Of a stretch of DNA of 64,000 nt, positions 26,723 through 34,381 are shown piece by piece. The notes beneath the pieces were generated by a model that made no database searches, had not been told where the DNA came from, and saw only the letters and a list, made by a program, of their open reading frames with translations. Each line of letters opens with the position of its first letter. The stretch's first letter is position 1. The DNA comes from Micromonospora sp. WMMD1102 (lineage in GTDB: Bacteria > Actinomycetota > Actinomycetes > Mycobacteriales > Micromonosporaceae), in the NCBI RefSeq assembly GCF_029626265.1, contig NZ_JARUBN010000001.1, forward strand, positions 5,273,001 to 5,337,000, given 5' to 3'. The translations under genes were made by a program, and so were the position numbers.

Positions 26723-26759
26723 CGGCGACCCGCGACCTGTGGCAGGCTGCGGGTCGCCG
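26723..26759 (-). terminator. Terminator of the ctaC-ctaF operon
   Basis: Perfect 11-base arms 26723-26733 and 26749-26759 with a 15-base loop, 65 bases beyond the ctaF stop on the minus strand. Confidence 0.55.
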
Positions 26760-26824
26760 GTGAGGCCGGTGCCGGGGCGAAGCTGCTTGATGCCGGTTGA
26801 GACCTGGTGCCCGAACGACCGGCG

Positions 26825-27250
26825 TCAGTGCTCGGCGGTGCGCCGGGTGCCGGAGTAGTACTCGAAGAGCAGGCCGCAGGCGCCGAAGATCACCGCGATC
26901 AGCCCGGCGGCGATCAGCCACCACTGCCAGAACACCAGGCCCAGGCCGGCGACGGTGGCGGCGACCGCCAGCCCGAACGGCCAGTAGCTGCCCGGGCTGA
27001 AGAAGCCGACCTCACCCGCGCCGTCCGAGACCTCGGCGTCCGGCCGGTCCTCCGGGCGCGGGTCGATCCGCCGCGAGACGAACCAGAAGAAGCCGCCACA
27101 CATGGCGGTGAGCAGGAACGACAGCGCCAGCGCGACAGTGCCGATCCACTCCACCCGGCCGTCCGCACCGCTCGTCCAGAGCCCGTAGACGACCGCGGCC
27201 AGCGCCAGGAAGATCGAGACGATCCCGAACAACTTCCACTCGGTCTTCAT
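26825..27250 (-). CDS. ctaF: Cytochrome c oxidase subunit IV
   Basis: 141 residues, four membrane helices (FGIVSIFLALAAVVYGLW, WIGTVALALSFLLTAMCGGF, GLAVAATVAGLGLVFWQWW, LIAAGLIAVIFGACGLLFEY), the actinobacterial-type CtaF. A hydrophilic loop with PRPEDRPDAEVSDGAGEVGF sits in the middle. It stabilises the aa3 oxidase core. It starts ten bases after ctaC, so the two are one operon. The ctaD gene that often accompanies this pair is not present. Confidence 0.93.
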   Translation of the reverse strand: MKTEWKLFGIVSIFLALAAVVYGLWTSGADGRVEWIGTVALALSFLLTAMCGGFFWFVSRRIDPRPEDRPDAEVSDGAGEVGFFSPGSYWPFGLAVAATVAGLGLVFWQWWLIAAGLIAVIFGACGLLFEYYSGTRRTAEH

Positions 27251-27260
27251 CTGCCCGCCC

Positions 27261-28223
27261 TCAGTTTCCCGCGCTCGCGTTACCGAAGTTGTTGACGTCC
27301 CGCCGGGTCTCGAACGGCTTGGTGGTGGTGGCCAGCGGCTCCTCGCCGATGGCGGCCAGGGCGTCCTGGGTCGACTGGCCGGCCCGCTTCGCCTCGATGA
27401 ACCGGTCGTACTCGTCCGGCGAGACCACCCGCAGCTCGAAGTTCATCATCGAGTGGTACGTGCCGCACAGCTCCGCGCAGCGGCCGACGTACGCCCCCTC
27501 GGTGTCGAGGTTCGTGACCTCGAAGACGTTGCGGACGTTGCCCGGGAAGACGTCCCGCTTGAAGAGCAGCTCCGGCACCCAGAAGGAGTGGATGACGTCC
27601 CGGCTGGTCTCCTCGAACCGGATGCTCCGGCCGGTCGGCAGCACCAGCACCGGGATCACCTCGGAGGTGCCCAGGGTCGAGGCCACCGTGTTGGCGTCCT
27701 CGCCCGGCCGGTCCCGGTAGTTGAACTGCCAGTTCCACTTGAAGGCGACGACCTCGACCGTCACGTCCGGGTTGCTGGTGACCTTGTTCACCCCGGTCTG
27801 CACGATCGCGGTGTAGTAGAAGAGCACGGCGACGACCAGGATCGGCGCGATGGTGTAGAGGAACTCCATCGGCATGTTGAACCGGGTCTGCACCGGCAGC
27901 GCCTCGCCCCGCTTCCGGTAGCGGATGATGCACCAGAAGATCAGGCCCCAGACGAAGATGCCGACCGCCAGGGCCGCGATGGAGGAGCCGATCCAGAGGT
28001 CGTACATCCGGTGGGACTCGGGGCTGATGCCGCCCTGCGGCCAGCCGAACCCGTCGAACGTCCGGCCGACGTCGCAGCCGGTCAGCAGTGCGAGCAGCGC
28101 GGCGCCGCCGGCGCCGAGCCCGACCAGCCGGCCCACCGACGGCCGCGGGCCGCGCCCCGCGGCGTCCCGGGGACTGCGCAACCGCACGGCCGACGGCCGT
28201 ACCTCCGAACCCCTTGCGACCAC
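27261..28223 (-). CDS. ctaC: Cytochrome c oxidase subunit II
   Basis: 320 residues. A lipoprotein-type signal (GGAALLALLTGCD) suggests N-terminal lipidation. Two membrane helices (IGSSIAALAVGIFVWGLIFW and EFLYTIAPILVVAVLFYYTA) follow. The cupredoxin domain carries the CuA site: His in RDVIHSFWVPEL, then RCAELCGTYHSMM giving C-x3-C-x3-H and Met. It receives electrons from QcrC. GTG 28223 has GGGAGG about ten bases upstream. It is divergent from the desulfurase gene. Confidence 0.96.
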   Translation of the reverse strand: MVARGSEVRPSAVRLRSPRDAAGRGPRPSVGRLVGLGAGGAALLALLTGCDVGRTFDGFGWPQGGISPESHRMYDLWIGSSIAALAVGIFVWGLIFWCIIRYRKRGEALPVQTRFNMPMEFLYTIAPILVVAVLFYYTAIVQTGVNKVTSNPDVTVEVVAFKWNWQFNYRDRPGEDANTVASTLGTSEVIPVLVLPTGRSIRFEETSRDVIHSFWVPELLFKRDVFPGNVRNVFEVTNLDTEGAYVGRCAELCGTYHSMMNFELRVVSPDEYDRFIEAKRAGQSTQDALAAIGEEPLATTTKPFETRRDVNNFGNASAGN

Positions 28224-28383
28224 CTGGTCCTGCCTCCCTAGCGCGCCGCGGTGTCGGTGTTGCCCGACACCGGCGGCAAAGGCGTCACCGACCGTCGCAG
28301 ATTACTCGACCTGCGTCGGCTCGACGGCCTTGGGGTCCGCGTCCCCACCCTGCCGGGGGATCTTGTCCGATCCCGGGTCGCGC

Positions 28384-28389
28384 TACGGT
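28384..28389 (+). promoter_or_regulatory. Leaderless-type -10 box of the cysteine desulfurase gene
   Basis: TACGGT ends six bases before GTG 28396. Confidence 0.5.
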
Positions 28390-28395
28390 TTGCGG

Positions 28396-29547
28396 GTGGT
28401 CGAGCCTCCGGCGTACTTCGACGCCGCCGCCGCGGCACCGTTACATCCGGTAGCCCGGCAGGCGATGCTCGCCGCCCTGGCCGACGGCTGGGCCGATCCG
28501 GCCCGGCTCTACGCGCCGGCCCGCCGGGCCCGCCAGCTCCTCGACGCGGCGCGGGCGGCCACCGCCGAGGTGCTCGGGGTACGCCCCGACGAGCTCTCCT
28601 TCACCCCCAGCGGTACTGCCGCCGCGCACGCCGCCGTGCTCGGCGGGCTGGCCGGTCGCCGCCGGGCGGGCGGCACGCTCGTGCACTCGGCGATCGAACA
28701 CTCGGCGGTGCTGCACGCGGCGCAACGACACGTGGCGGCCGGCGGCTCCGCCACGTCGGTACCGGTGGACCACGCCGGCCGGCTCGACCCGGACGCCTGG
28801 TCGGCGGCGGTGGCCGTCCCCGGAACGGCGCTGGCCACCCTGATCAGCGCCAGCCACGAGGTGGGTACGGTGCAGCCGGTCGCCGAGGCCGCGCAGGCGT
28901 GCGCCGCCGCCGGGGTGCCGCTGTACGTCGACGCCGCCCAGTCGGTCGGCCGGCTGCCGGTGCCGGCGGGCTGGTCGGTGCTGTCGGCCAGCGCGCACAA
29001 GTGGGGCGGCCCGCCCGGGGTGGGGCTGCTGGTGGTCCGCAAGGGCACCCGCTGGGAGTCGCCGTACCCGGCGGACGAGCGGGAGGCCGGCCGCACCCCC
29101 GGGGTCGGCAACCTGCCGGCGATCGTGGCGGCGGCGGCCGCGCTGCGGGCGGTGCACGCGGAGGCGGCGGCCGAGGCGGCCCGGCTCGCCCCGCTCGTCG
29201 ACCGGATCCGCGCAAGCGTGCCGGCGACGGTGCCGGACGTCGAGGTGGTCGGCGACCCGGTGCACCGGCTGCCGCACCTGGTCACCTTCTCCTGCCTCTA
29301 CGTCGACGGCGAGGCGCTGCTGCACGCCCTGGACCGGCGCGGCTTCGCCGTCTCGTCCGGCTCCTCCTGCACCTCCTCCACGCTGCGCCCGTCGCACGTG
29401 CTGGAGGCGATGGGAGTGCTCTCGCACGGCAACGTCCGGATCTCGCTGCACCGGGAGAGCACCGAGGCGGAGGTCGACCGGTTCCTCGCCGAGCTACCGG
29501 AGATCGTGGCCGCGCTGCGCGCCGAGGCCGGAGTGACCGGCCTGTGA
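28396..29547 (+). CDS. Cysteine desulfurase (class V aminotransferase fold)
   Basis: 383 residues, the NifS/IscS size. PLP lysine Lys202 in SASAHKWGGPPG; His in SAIEHSAVLHA stacks on the cofactor; Asp in YVDAAQSVG. The mobile loop SSGSSCTSSTLRPSHVL carries catalytic Cys325 followed by a conserved S-x-x-P-S/H stretch, so this is a true desulfurase rather than an isopenicillin-epimerase-like relative. It takes sulfur from cysteine as persulfide. The TusA gene overlaps its stop by four bases, and that protein is the obvious acceptor. Other suf/isc genes are absent nearby. Confidence 0.9.
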   Translation: MVEPPAYFDAAAAAPLHPVARQAMLAALADGWADPARLYAPARRARQLLDAARAATAEVLGVRPDELSFTPSGTAAAHAAVLGGLAGRRRAGGTLVHSAIEHSAVLHAAQRHVAAGGSATSVPVDHAGRLDPDAWSAAVAVPGTALATLISASHEVGTVQPVAEAAQACAAAGVPLYVDAAQSVGRLPVPAGWSVLSASAHKWGGPPGVGLLVVRKGTRWESPYPADEREAGRTPGVGNLPAIVAAAAALRAVHAEAAAEAARLAPLVDRIRASVPATVPDVEVVGDPVHRLPHLVTFSCLYVDGEALLHALDRRGFAVSSGSSCTSSTLRPSHVLEAMGVLSHGNVRISLHRESTEAEVDRFLAELPEIVAALRAEAGVTGL

Positions 29548-29801
29548 CGTCGGAAGGGGCGCCCAGGGTGAACGATCCGGACGAGGTCGTCGACTGTCTC
29601 GGCCAGCGCTGCCCGCTGCCGGTCATCGCGGCGGCCCGACGGCTGCCCGAACTGCCGGTCGGCGGCGTGCTCCGGGTACTCGCCGACGACCCGGCCGCGG
29701 CGATCGACATCCCGGCCTGGTGCCGGATGCGGGGACAGGAGTTCGTCGACAGCCTGACCGTGGACGGCTCTCCCGCGTACGACATCCGACGCGCACACTG
29801 A
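29544..29801 (+). CDS. TusA-family sulfur carrier
   Basis: 85 residues. The signature DCLGQRCPLPVIAAARRL places the persulfide cysteine at Cys23, with an extra Cys18. The rest (VGGVLRVLADDPAAAIDIPA, WCRMRGQEF) is the usual two-layer fold. It would carry sulfur from the adjacent desulfurase to tRNA thiolation, molybdenum cofactor or another acceptor. GTG 29544 overlaps the desulfurase stop (GTGA); an internal GTG at 29568 with a GGAAGGGG stretch upstream is a possible alternative start that keeps the active site. Confidence 0.9.
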   Translation: MTSEGAPRVNDPDEVVDCLGQRCPLPVIAAARRLPELPVGGVLRVLADDPAAAIDIPAWCRMRGQEFVDSLTVDGSPAYDIRRAH

Positions 29802-29803
29802 CC

Positions 29804-29837
29804 GGCCCCGGCCCCGGCCCCGGCCCCGGCCCCGGCC
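29804..29837. repeat. GGCCCC hexanucleotide tandem repeat
   Basis: Five full GGCCCC units and four bases more, uninterrupted, directly after the TusA stop and before the convergent kinase gene. The minus strand reads (GGGGCC)n, with enough G tracts to form a quadruplex. Confidence 0.9.
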
Positions 29838-29858
29838 AGCCGACACCGGCGCGGCGGT

Positions 29859-30833
29859 TCAGCCCAGGTGCTGCCGGACCTCCTCGGCGGCCTCGTCGCC
29901 GTACGACTCGGCGAGGCGCTTGACGAAGAGGTCGCCCCGGACCTCGTACTCCTGGGTGCCGACGGTCTCCAGGACCAGGGTGGCGAGCAGCGAGCCGATC
30001 TGGGCGGACCGCTCCAGGCTCAGCCCCCAGGACAGGCCGGTGAAGAACCCGGCCCGGAACCCGTCGCCCACCCCGGTCGGGTCGGCGACGTGCAACTCGC
30101 GGGCGATCGGCACGTGGATCGGCTCGATCTCCCGGCCGGCGATCTCGACACCGTCCTTGCCCAGCGTGGTGACCCGGATCTTCACCCGGTCCAGCAGTTG
30201 CTCGTCGGTCAGCCCGGCCTTGCTCTGCAACAGCGACTTCTCGTAGTCGTTCGTCAGCAGGTAGTCGGCGCCGTCGATCAGGCCGAGCACGGTGGAGCCG
30301 TCCATCCGGGCGAGCTGCTGCGACGGGTCGGCGGCGAAGGCGTACCCGCGCTGGCGGCACTCCTCGGAGTGCCGCAGCATCGCGTCCGGGTCGTTGGCGC
30401 TGACCAGCACCAGATCGAGCCCGCCCACCCGGTCGGCGACCGGGGCCAGCTCGATGTTGCGGGCCTCGCTCATCGCGCCCGCGTAGAAGGACGCGATCTG
30501 GCACATCTCGGTGTCGGTGGTGCAGACGAACCGGGCCGTGTGGGCCACCTCGCTGACGTGTACCGAGGTGCAGTCGACGCCGTGCCGCTCCAGCCAGGAC
30601 CGGTAGTCGTCGAAGTCGGCGCCGACCGCGCCGAGGAGTACCGGCCGCAGGCCGAGCTGCGCCATCCCGAAGGCGATGTTCGCGGCGACTCCGCCGCGCC
30701 GGAGCACCAGCTCGTCGACGAGGAAGGAGAGCGAGACCTTGTGCAGCTGGTCGGCGATGAACTGATCGGCGAACCGGCCCGGAAAGCTCATCAGGTGGTC
30801 GGTGGCGATCGAGCCGGTGACGGCGATCTTCAT
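29859..30833 (-). CDS. PfkB-family kinase, adenosine-kinase-like
   Basis: 324 residues. The N-terminal G-G motif is RRGGVAANIAFGMAQLG, and the C-terminal PfkB signature HVADPTGVGDGFRAGFF carries catalytic Asp257 and the anion hole. It is close in layout to the mycobacterial adenosine kinase (AdoK/CbhK, Rv2202c), which also sits next to ctaC and an ErpA gene, so ATP-dependent adenosine phosphorylation is the favoured role. Ribokinase or fructokinase activity is the alternative. ATG 30833 has GAGGG nine bases upstream; a TAGGCT box lies at 30873-30878 on the minus strand. Confidence 0.85.
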   Translation of the reverse strand: MKIAVTGSIATDHLMSFPGRFADQFIADQLHKVSLSFLVDELVLRRGGVAANIAFGMAQLGLRPVLLGAVGADFDDYRSWLERHGVDCTSVHVSEVAHTARFVCTTDTEMCQIASFYAGAMSEARNIELAPVADRVGGLDLVLVSANDPDAMLRHSEECRQRGYAFAADPSQQLARMDGSTVLGLIDGADYLLTNDYEKSLLQSKAGLTDEQLLDRVKIRVTTLGKDGVEIAGREIEPIHVPIARELHVADPTGVGDGFRAGFFTGLSWGLSLERSAQIGSLLATLVLETVGTQEYEVRGDLFVKRLAESYGDEAAEEVRQHLG

Positions 30834-31147
30834 GTCGGCCCTCGGGGTCGGAGACGGAATTACGGCCGGGTCAGCCTACCGGTCGGCCGCCGGCCGCGCC
30901 CCCGATCGATCGGGTACCAGCCATCCGGGTGTCACCTGGCGGTAAACCGGCCTGCCGGGGAGGGAGCCGGAGATGGCCGGAAGGCGCGGAGAGGGGCCTT
31001 GGGACGCCGAACGGGCCGCCTCCGGTCGGGACGGCGTGACGGACTCTCCGGGTAAACGTCACGCCGCCCGCTCGGGGCGGCCCGCTCAGGCAGTCAGTAT
31101 GGAACGTTGGATCGAGCAGCACCGGGCAAACCCGGACAAAGCACCGA
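30834..31147. other. Intergenic stretch without a gene
   Basis: It holds the short leader of the PfkB-type kinase gene (TAGGCT at 30873-30878, minus strand) and a hairpin with 7-base arms at 31063-31069 and 31075-31081 that could end ErpA transcription. I see no credible reading frame in the rest. Confidence 0.5.
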
Positions 31148-31516
31148 TCAGTGGAACGAATCACCGCACGCGCACGAGTTCTGCGCGTTCGGGTTGTCGA
31201 TGGTGAAGCCCTGGGCGTCGATCCGGTCGGCGAAGTCGATGGTCGCACCGGTGAGGTACGGCGCGCTCATCCGGTCGACGACGACCCCGACCCCACCGAA
31301 GTCGCTCACCACGTCGCCGTCGAGCGACCGCTCGTCGAAGAAGAGCTGGTAACGAAGGCCGGAGCAGCCACCCGGCTGCACCGCGACCCGCAGCCGCAGG
31401 TCGTCGCGGCCTTCCTGCTCGATAAGGGCCTTCACCTTCTCCGCCGCGACGTCGGTCAGGACGACGGTGCTCGGAGCGGTTTCCGCGGTCGACTCGGTCT
31501 GCGCTGGCGTTGTCAC
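31148..31516 (-). CDS. erpA: Iron-sulfur cluster insertion protein (ErpA/HesB/IscA)
   Basis: 122 residues. A-type carrier fold with the three cluster cysteines: Cys51 in VQPGGCSGLRYQLFFD, and Cys115/Cys117 in NSCACGDSFH at the C-terminus. It passes Fe-S clusters to apo-proteins; NadA encoded nearby and QcrA are possible clients. GTG 31516 has GGGGAGA about nine bases upstream; an upstream extension to 31603 has no start signal. The same neighbour set (adoK, erpA, glycerate kinase) occurs in mycobacteria, from memory. Confidence 0.93.
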   Translation of the reverse strand: MTTPAQTESTAETAPSTVVLTDVAAEKVKALIEQEGRDDLRLRVAVQPGGCSGLRYQLFFDERSLDGDVVSDFGGVGVVVDRMSAPYLTGATIDFADRIDAQGFTIDNPNAQNSCACGDSFH

Positions 31517-31747
31517 GATGAAAGTCTCCCCTGCGCCGGTGCGATGGTTGTCCGTACTGGCCAACGCTAGCCGGCTGGCCGATGATTCCCAATGCGGGTA
31601 CAAAACCGATTCTAGGCCCGCGCGGCGCAGGTCACCCGCGCTCGGCCGGAACCCGCCCCGGCGTGCCCGTTCGTCCGGTACGGCAGGCGAATGTGACGAA
31701 CGCCGCAGAGCCGGGCGGTCGAGCGGTCACCGGGCCAGCGGCGACGC

Positions 31748-32884
31748 TCACCGGCTCCACTGGCCGGCGAGGCGGGCCGCCAGTGCCCGCAGCCCCTCCG
31801 CCGGCCGGCTCATCGCCCGCTCGACGCCGCCGTGCGGCTCGCCACCGAAGTGCTCGACCAGGCTGTGCGCCTCGGTCACCCCGGCCGCCGCCGACTCCCG
31901 CCGCCCGGCACTGACCCGGCCGGCCAGCACCACGCAGGGAACGCCACGGTCCCGGGCCGCCCCGGCCACCCCGGCCACCACCTTGCCGCGCAGCGACTGG
32001 TGGTCGAAGGAACCCTCCCCGGTGATCACCAGATCGGCCTGGTCGTAGGCGGCGTCCAGCCCGGTCAACCGGGTGACCAGTCCGATACCCGACTCGCACC
32101 GGCCGCCGAGGGCGAGCAGCGCCGCGCCGAGCCCGCCGGCCGCGCCGGCACCGGGCAGCCCGGCCAGCCCGGACGGGCAACCGGGCAGGTCCCGCTCCAG
32201 CACCTCGGCGAAGCGCCGCAGCGCGTCGTCGAGCAGGAGTACGTCCTCGCGGGTCGCGCCCTTCTGCGGGCCGAATACGTTCGAGGCGCCGGTCAGCCCG
32301 GTCAGCGGGTTGTCGACGTCGGTCGCCGCCACCAGCTCCATCCCGCGCGACTGGGGCCGCCCGGTCAGCCCGGCGACGGCGAGCAGCGCGGCTCCGCCGT
32401 ACGGCAGGGCCATTCCGGCAGCGTCCACCGGTACGGCGTTCAGCGCGGCCAGCAGCCCGGCGCCCGCGTCGTTCACCGCCGAGCCGCCCAGCCCGACGAC
32501 GGCCCGCCGGGCGCCCGCCTCGGCAGCGGTGGCGAGCAGCGCGCCGAGGCCGTACGAGGTGGTCCGCCTCGGGTCGCGCTCGTCCGGGGCGAGCAGGTGC
32601 AGCCCGCACGCCTGGGCACTCTCCAGGTACGCCGTCCCGTCGGCGGTGACCAGGATCTCCCCGTCGACCGGCCGGCCCAGCGGGTCGACGGTCGACACCG
32701 GCAGCCGGCGGCCGGGCAGGGCGGCGGCGAGCACCTCGACGAAGCCCGGCCCGCCGTCGGAGAGCGGCCGCAGCACCAGTTCGTCGCCGGGAGCCATCTC
32801 CCGCCACCCGTCCCGGACCGCCTCGGCCACCTGACCGGCCGGGAGGGTGCCGGCGAACTTGTCCGGACAGATCAGGATCCGCAT
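31748..32884 (-). CDS. Glycerate kinase
   Basis: 378 residues, the GlxK/GarK family length. The start MRILICPDKFAGTLPAGQVA matches the family P-D-S/K-F-K/A-G-S/T-L motif. LRPLSDGGPGFVEVL, VVGLGGSAVNDAGAGLLAAL and DLVITGEGSFDHQSLRGKV follow, the last two holding the substrate and nucleotide sites. It phosphorylates D-glycerate with ATP, feeding lower glycolysis. It is divergent from nadA with about 70 bases between. Confidence 0.92.
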   Translation of the reverse strand: MRILICPDKFAGTLPAGQVAEAVRDGWREMAPGDELVLRPLSDGGPGFVEVLAAALPGRRLPVSTVDPLGRPVDGEILVTADGTAYLESAQACGLHLLAPDERDPRRTTSYGLGALLATAAEAGARRAVVGLGGSAVNDAGAGLLAALNAVPVDAAGMALPYGGAALLAVAGLTGRPQSRGMELVAATDVDNPLTGLTGASNVFGPQKGATREDVLLLDDALRRFAEVLERDLPGCPSGLAGLPGAGAAGGLGAALLALGGRCESGIGLVTRLTGLDAAYDQADLVITGEGSFDHQSLRGKVVAGVAGAARDRGVPCVVLAGRVSAGRRESAAAGVTEAHSLVEHFGGEPHGGVERAMSRPAEGLRALAARLAGQWSR

Positions 32885-32953
32885 GGATCACGAGTGTGGC
32901 AGCCCACATCGGGGCGGCCGGAAAGTGGTCCCGGCTGTGGAAGCATGGGAGTC

Positions 32954-34123
32954 GTGACTTCGACGTGGGTAGAGCCGTCCAGCACCGCCACCGCCCTGCT
33001 GCTGCTCGGCCGGGGCGCCGATCCGGCCAGCGAGCGCGGGGTCGACTGTCCCGGCGAGTTGCCGGCGCCGAGCGACCCCGATCTGGTGGCCCGGGCCGCG
33101 GCGGCGAAGGCGGCTCTCGGCGACCGGGTGTTCGTGCTCGGCCACCACTACCAGCGCGACGAGGTCATCCAGTTCGCCGACGTGACCGGTGACTCGTTCA
33201 AGCTCGCCCGCGAGGCGGCGGCCCGGCCGGACGCGGAGTTCATCGTCTTCTGCGGTGTGCACTTCATGGCCGAGAGCGCGGACATCCTCACCACCGGAAG
33301 CCAGCGGGTGGTGCTGCCGGACCTGGCCGCCGGCTGCTCGATGGCGGACATGGCGGCGCTGCCCCAGGTCGAGACGGCCTGGGAGACGCTGGCCGAGCTG
33401 GGGGTGGCCGGCTCGACGGTGCCGGTCACCTACATGAACTCGTCGGCCGACATCAAGGGCTTCGTCGGGCGCAATGCCGGGGTGGTCTGCACCTCGTCGA
33501 ACGCGGAGCGGGCGCTGACCTGGGCGTTCGAGCGCGGCCAGCGGGTGCTCTTCCTGCCCGACCAGCACCTCGGCCGGAACACGGCGGTGCTGAAGCTGGG
33601 GCTGGACGCCGACGACTGTGTGCTCTACGACCCGCACAAGCCGGGCGGCGGGCTGACCGCCAAGCAGCTCCGCGAGGCGAAGATGATCCTCTGGCGGGGG
33701 CACTGCTCGGTGCACGGCCGGTTCACGAAGAGCAGCGTGGACGAGGTCCGGATGCGGGTGCCCGGGGTGAACGTGCTGGTCCACCCCGAGTGCCGGTACG
33801 ACGTGGTGACCGCGGCCGACCAGGTCGGCTCGACGGAGTACATCATCAACACCATCGAGGCGGCGCCGGCCGGTTCGGCCTGGGCGGTCGGCACCGAACT
33901 CAACCTGGTCCGCCGGCTGGCCGACGCGCACCCGGACAAGCAGGTCATGTTCCTGGACCGGACCGTCTGCTACTGCTCGACGATGAACCGGATCGACCTG
34001 CCGCACCTGGTCTGGTCGCTGGAGGAACTGGTCGCCGGCCGGGTGCCGAACCAGATCACCGTGGACCCGGAGACCGCGCACCACGCCCGGGTGGCGCTGG
34101 ACCAGATGCTGGCCCTGCCGTAG
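32954..34123 (+). CDS. nadA: Quinolinate synthase
   Basis: About 389 residues. It condenses iminoaspartate with dihydroxyacetone phosphate in NAD synthesis, using a [4Fe-4S] cluster. The triple pseudo-repeat fold is seen in VFVLGHHYQRDEVIQFADVT, VVLPDLAAGCSMADM and GQRVLFLPDQHLGRNT. Candidate cluster cysteines are in FIVFCGVHFMAES, NVLVHPECRYDVV and RTVCYCSTMN. GTG 32954 gives the usual short N-terminus (VTSTWVEPS); ATG 32945 is in frame just upstream. The partner genes nadB and nadC are not in the window. Confidence 0.94.
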   Translation: MTSTWVEPSSTATALLLLGRGADPASERGVDCPGELPAPSDPDLVARAAAAKAALGDRVFVLGHHYQRDEVIQFADVTGDSFKLAREAAARPDAEFIVFCGVHFMAESADILTTGSQRVVLPDLAAGCSMADMAALPQVETAWETLAELGVAGSTVPVTYMNSSADIKGFVGRNAGVVCTSSNAERALTWAFERGQRVLFLPDQHLGRNTAVLKLGLDADDCVLYDPHKPGGGLTAKQLREAKMILWRGHCSVHGRFTKSSVDEVRMRVPGVNVLVHPECRYDVVTAADQVGSTEYIINTIEAAPAGSAWAVGTELNLVRRLADAHPDKQVMFLDRTVCYCSTMNRIDLPHLVWSLEELVAGRVPNQITVDPETAHHARVALDQMLALP

Positions 34124-34232
34124 CGGACGCGTTCAACTACTGAAAGTAACTATCGGGGTTTGGATTCCTGCCCCTGTCCCCGTTTCGTGCCATCCGTCGC
34201 GCTGTGACCGCTCCTTTTTGGTGACCGAGCGC

Positions 34233-34238
34233 TATGCT
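34233..34238 (+). promoter_or_regulatory. Candidate -10 box of murA
   Basis: TATGCT in the 258-base gap between nadA and murA; the leader would be about 140 bases. No convincing -35 element is seen. Confidence 0.3.
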
Positions 34239-34381
34239 GCCCGGGGCCGTGACAGAGCCCGGGCCGGAAGGCGTGACAAGCGCCGCCCGGCCGGGTACGG
34301 GGGCGACGGCAGGGTGGACCGCACGGTCCACCCTCGCGGACAGCATCGACGTAGAGCAGCATGGACCCGCTGGAGGTTGCG

